DNA from: Ruminococcus sp. UBA1780
GTDB taxonomy: Bacteria; Bacillota; Clostridia; Oscillospirales; Ruminococcaceae
Reading direction: 5' to 3'
Length of the DNA stretch: 5,839 nt
NCBI GenBank assembly: GCA_002315235.1
Contig: DCGK01000125.1
Span: forward strand, 1-5,839
This document shows positions 4,638 to 5,839 of this stretch, one piece after another; positions within the stretch are counted from its first letter, which is position 1; each line of letters opens with the position of its first letter. The translations under genes and the position numbers were made by a program. Below the pieces are notes generated by a model. That model made no database searches and was not told the DNA's origin. It worked only from the letters and a program-made list of their open reading frames with translations.

Positions 4638-5839
4638 TTATGCCTCGGCGGCGAGTTTATCTTCTCTGAGCGGATAAAATCCGTTGCTGCAGAGGAAATC
4701 GTTCCATGTCTGTATACTGTCACGGTACATAGTGCGCAGCATGACCTGATAGCACATTTCAAGCGGAACATCAGCATGAAGCTTTACGTCAGCTTTCTGA
4801 AGAAGATCACTGCTGAGCTCCGGATAGAGACTGAGTCCTACGGAGACAGCGATGATACTTTCAAGTGAAGGAAGTTTGTTTTTAGGGTTTCTCATTCTTG
4901 TTATGGTTCTTTCACTCATAAGCGAAAGCTCTGCAAGTTTTTCAACCGTCATGTTTATATTGGTCATGTGGTAGGTAAGCGTTTCACCGAACAGAGCAGG
5001 CATTTCCTTGAAGATCTTCTGGATTGATTTGAACTGTTCGACGGCATTTCCGGAAACCTCATAAAGAAATTTCTTTGCACCTCGTCTGGCTTTGCAGTTA
5101 AGAACTCCCGGAACGTATTTGTCAGTTCCGGAGTCATTGATTAATGTGAAAAGAATACAGCATTCATCAATGTGGCTTCTGGCGTACCCTGAAAGGCAGG
5201 GTGAGTTGTTTCGCATCCAGATGTATTTATCATCATTGAGGCATAGATGACCTTCAACATAGAGGTACTGGCCGCTGTCGAGAAGTTCACGCAGATCGTC
5301 ATTTCTCTGATATTCATTTACCAGCTTCATAAAGTCGATGGTGTATGTCTGATTCCATTCAAGTCTTACAGATGAAATAAATCCCGGAACAGCTTTGCCG
5401 TTTGCAAATCTTCTGATATTTTCAGCATGTGTATAACCGAGTTCAACAAGGCGGTTCCTTGCTGTAATCTTAGGAACGTCATAAAATTCTGAAAGATCAT
5501 CAATTATTCGTTCATATGCAATGGTTTCAGGCATTCCGCTGTATTTGTCGTAGAGCTCAGCTGCCTTTACAGCGGTCTGGGCGAGAGGCATGCGTATTCT
5601 CGGAGAAAGATGAATTGCCTGATGTTCTATCCACTGCAGAGTTTTGTCATCGGCTGTGCATTCAGCATAATCCTCAAACTCAGGAATCTCAGCCATATTG
5701 TTTGAGAGACATATTTTCTGCAGGTAGTAGAACAGATAATGTTCGTAGGCATGTACGCATTCATGGATAATGATATCATTCACATTACATCCGTGAGCCT
5801 GCTGCGCTTCAATGTCTATAAGGATTGTATTTGCAGCAA
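4638..5839 (-). CDS. ImmA/IrrE-like metallopeptidase with C-terminal XRE-like HTH (5' end outside window)
   Basis: Predicted zinc endopeptidase of the ImmA/IrrE family, whose members cleave HTH repressors to switch mobile-element or stress genes. The frame is open to the right edge, so the first codons are missing and 399 are visible. Counting from the first full codon (5837), IIIHECVHAYEH gives the HExxH zinc site (H25, E26, H29), and WIEHQAIHLSPRIRMP supplies the probable third ligand E71. A middle region of unassigned fold (about residues 110-270) follows. Residues 296-318, MTVEKLAELSLMSERTITRM, look like an XRE-type helix-turn-helix, followed by LPSLESIIAVSVGLSLYPEL. A GTG at 5783 is not the start: it has no clear RBS and would remove the conserved strand before HExxH. 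The terminator directly behind suggests a transcription unit separate from the replication genes. Whether it belongs to the element or the host cannot be decided. Confidence 0.85.
   Translation of the reverse strand, partial: AANTILIDIEAQQAHGCNVNDIIIHECVHAYEHYLFYYLQKICLSNNMAEIPEFEDYAECTADDKTLQWIEHQAIHLSPRIRMPLAQTAVKAAELYDKYSGMPETIAYERIIDDLSEFYDVPKITARNRLVELGYTHAENIRRFANGKAVPGFISSVRLEWNQTYTIDFMKLVNEYQRNDDLRELLDSGQYLYVEGHLCLNDDKYIWMRNNSPCLSGYARSHIDECCILFTLINDSGTDKYVPGVLNCKARRGAKKFLYEVSGNAVEQFKSIQKIFKEMPALFGETLTYHMTNINMTVEKLAELSLMSERTITRMRNPKNKLPSLESIIAVSVGLSLYPELSSDLLQKADVKLHADVPLEMCYQVMLRTMYRDSIQTWNDFLCSNGFYPLREDKLAAEA

Noticed and set aside
5781..5783. GTG at 5783 as the start of the metallopeptidase gene
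   Set aside because: The frame stays open to the right edge, encoding the strand (ANTILIDIEAQQAHGCNVND) that normally precedes HExxH in this family, and no RBS is visible before the GTG.

Overview
The window looks like the early/replication region of a temperate phage, prophage or related element from a low-to-moderate GC Gram-positive anaerobe. A Ruminococcus-type Clostridia host is my best guess, from memory of protein style rather than a search. The clues are a DUF2800 nuclease, a DUF2815 single-strand DNA-binding protein and a phage-type family A DNA polymerase in a row, strong CGGAGG ribosome binding sites, and an ImmA/IrrE-type peptidase with a C-terminal HTH nearby. All recognisable genes lie on the minus strand, so the region reads right to left.

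From right to left: (1) 5839-4638, a 5'-truncated gene for an ImmA/IrrE-like metallopeptidase with a C-terminal XRE-like HTH, closed by a strong intrinsic terminator (4592-4635). (2) 4230-4637, about 400 bases without a gene but dense in structure: three copies of a 10-bp repeat, two copies of a 15-bp repeat, a candidate extended -10 promoter, and a leader of about 165 nt that can fold into a closed multi-helix structure containing a terminator-like hairpin and an anti-Shine-Dalgarno arm. (3) 4229-3747, a sigma-region-4-like HTH protein. (4) 3698-3525 and 3544-3224, two small overlapping genes of unknown function. (5) 3234-2113, DUF2800 PD-(D/E)XK nuclease with a four-Cys cluster. (6) 2097-1534, DUF2815 ssDNA-binding protein. 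(7) 1478-1, the family A polymerase with an exonuclease domain, running off the left edge.

Genes 3-7 look like one leftward operon with overlapping or closely spaced genes, opened by a putative regulator and followed by DNA processing, ssDNA protection and synthesis. The most striking result is in the polymerase: at residue 457 the catalytic O-helix (motif B) stops in frame and an intein N-terminus (Cys1, block A) begins. The polymerase should therefore be active only after protein splicing. The rest of the intein and the C-extein lie outside the window. The second item of interest is the structured leader, which resembles no RNA class I could name.
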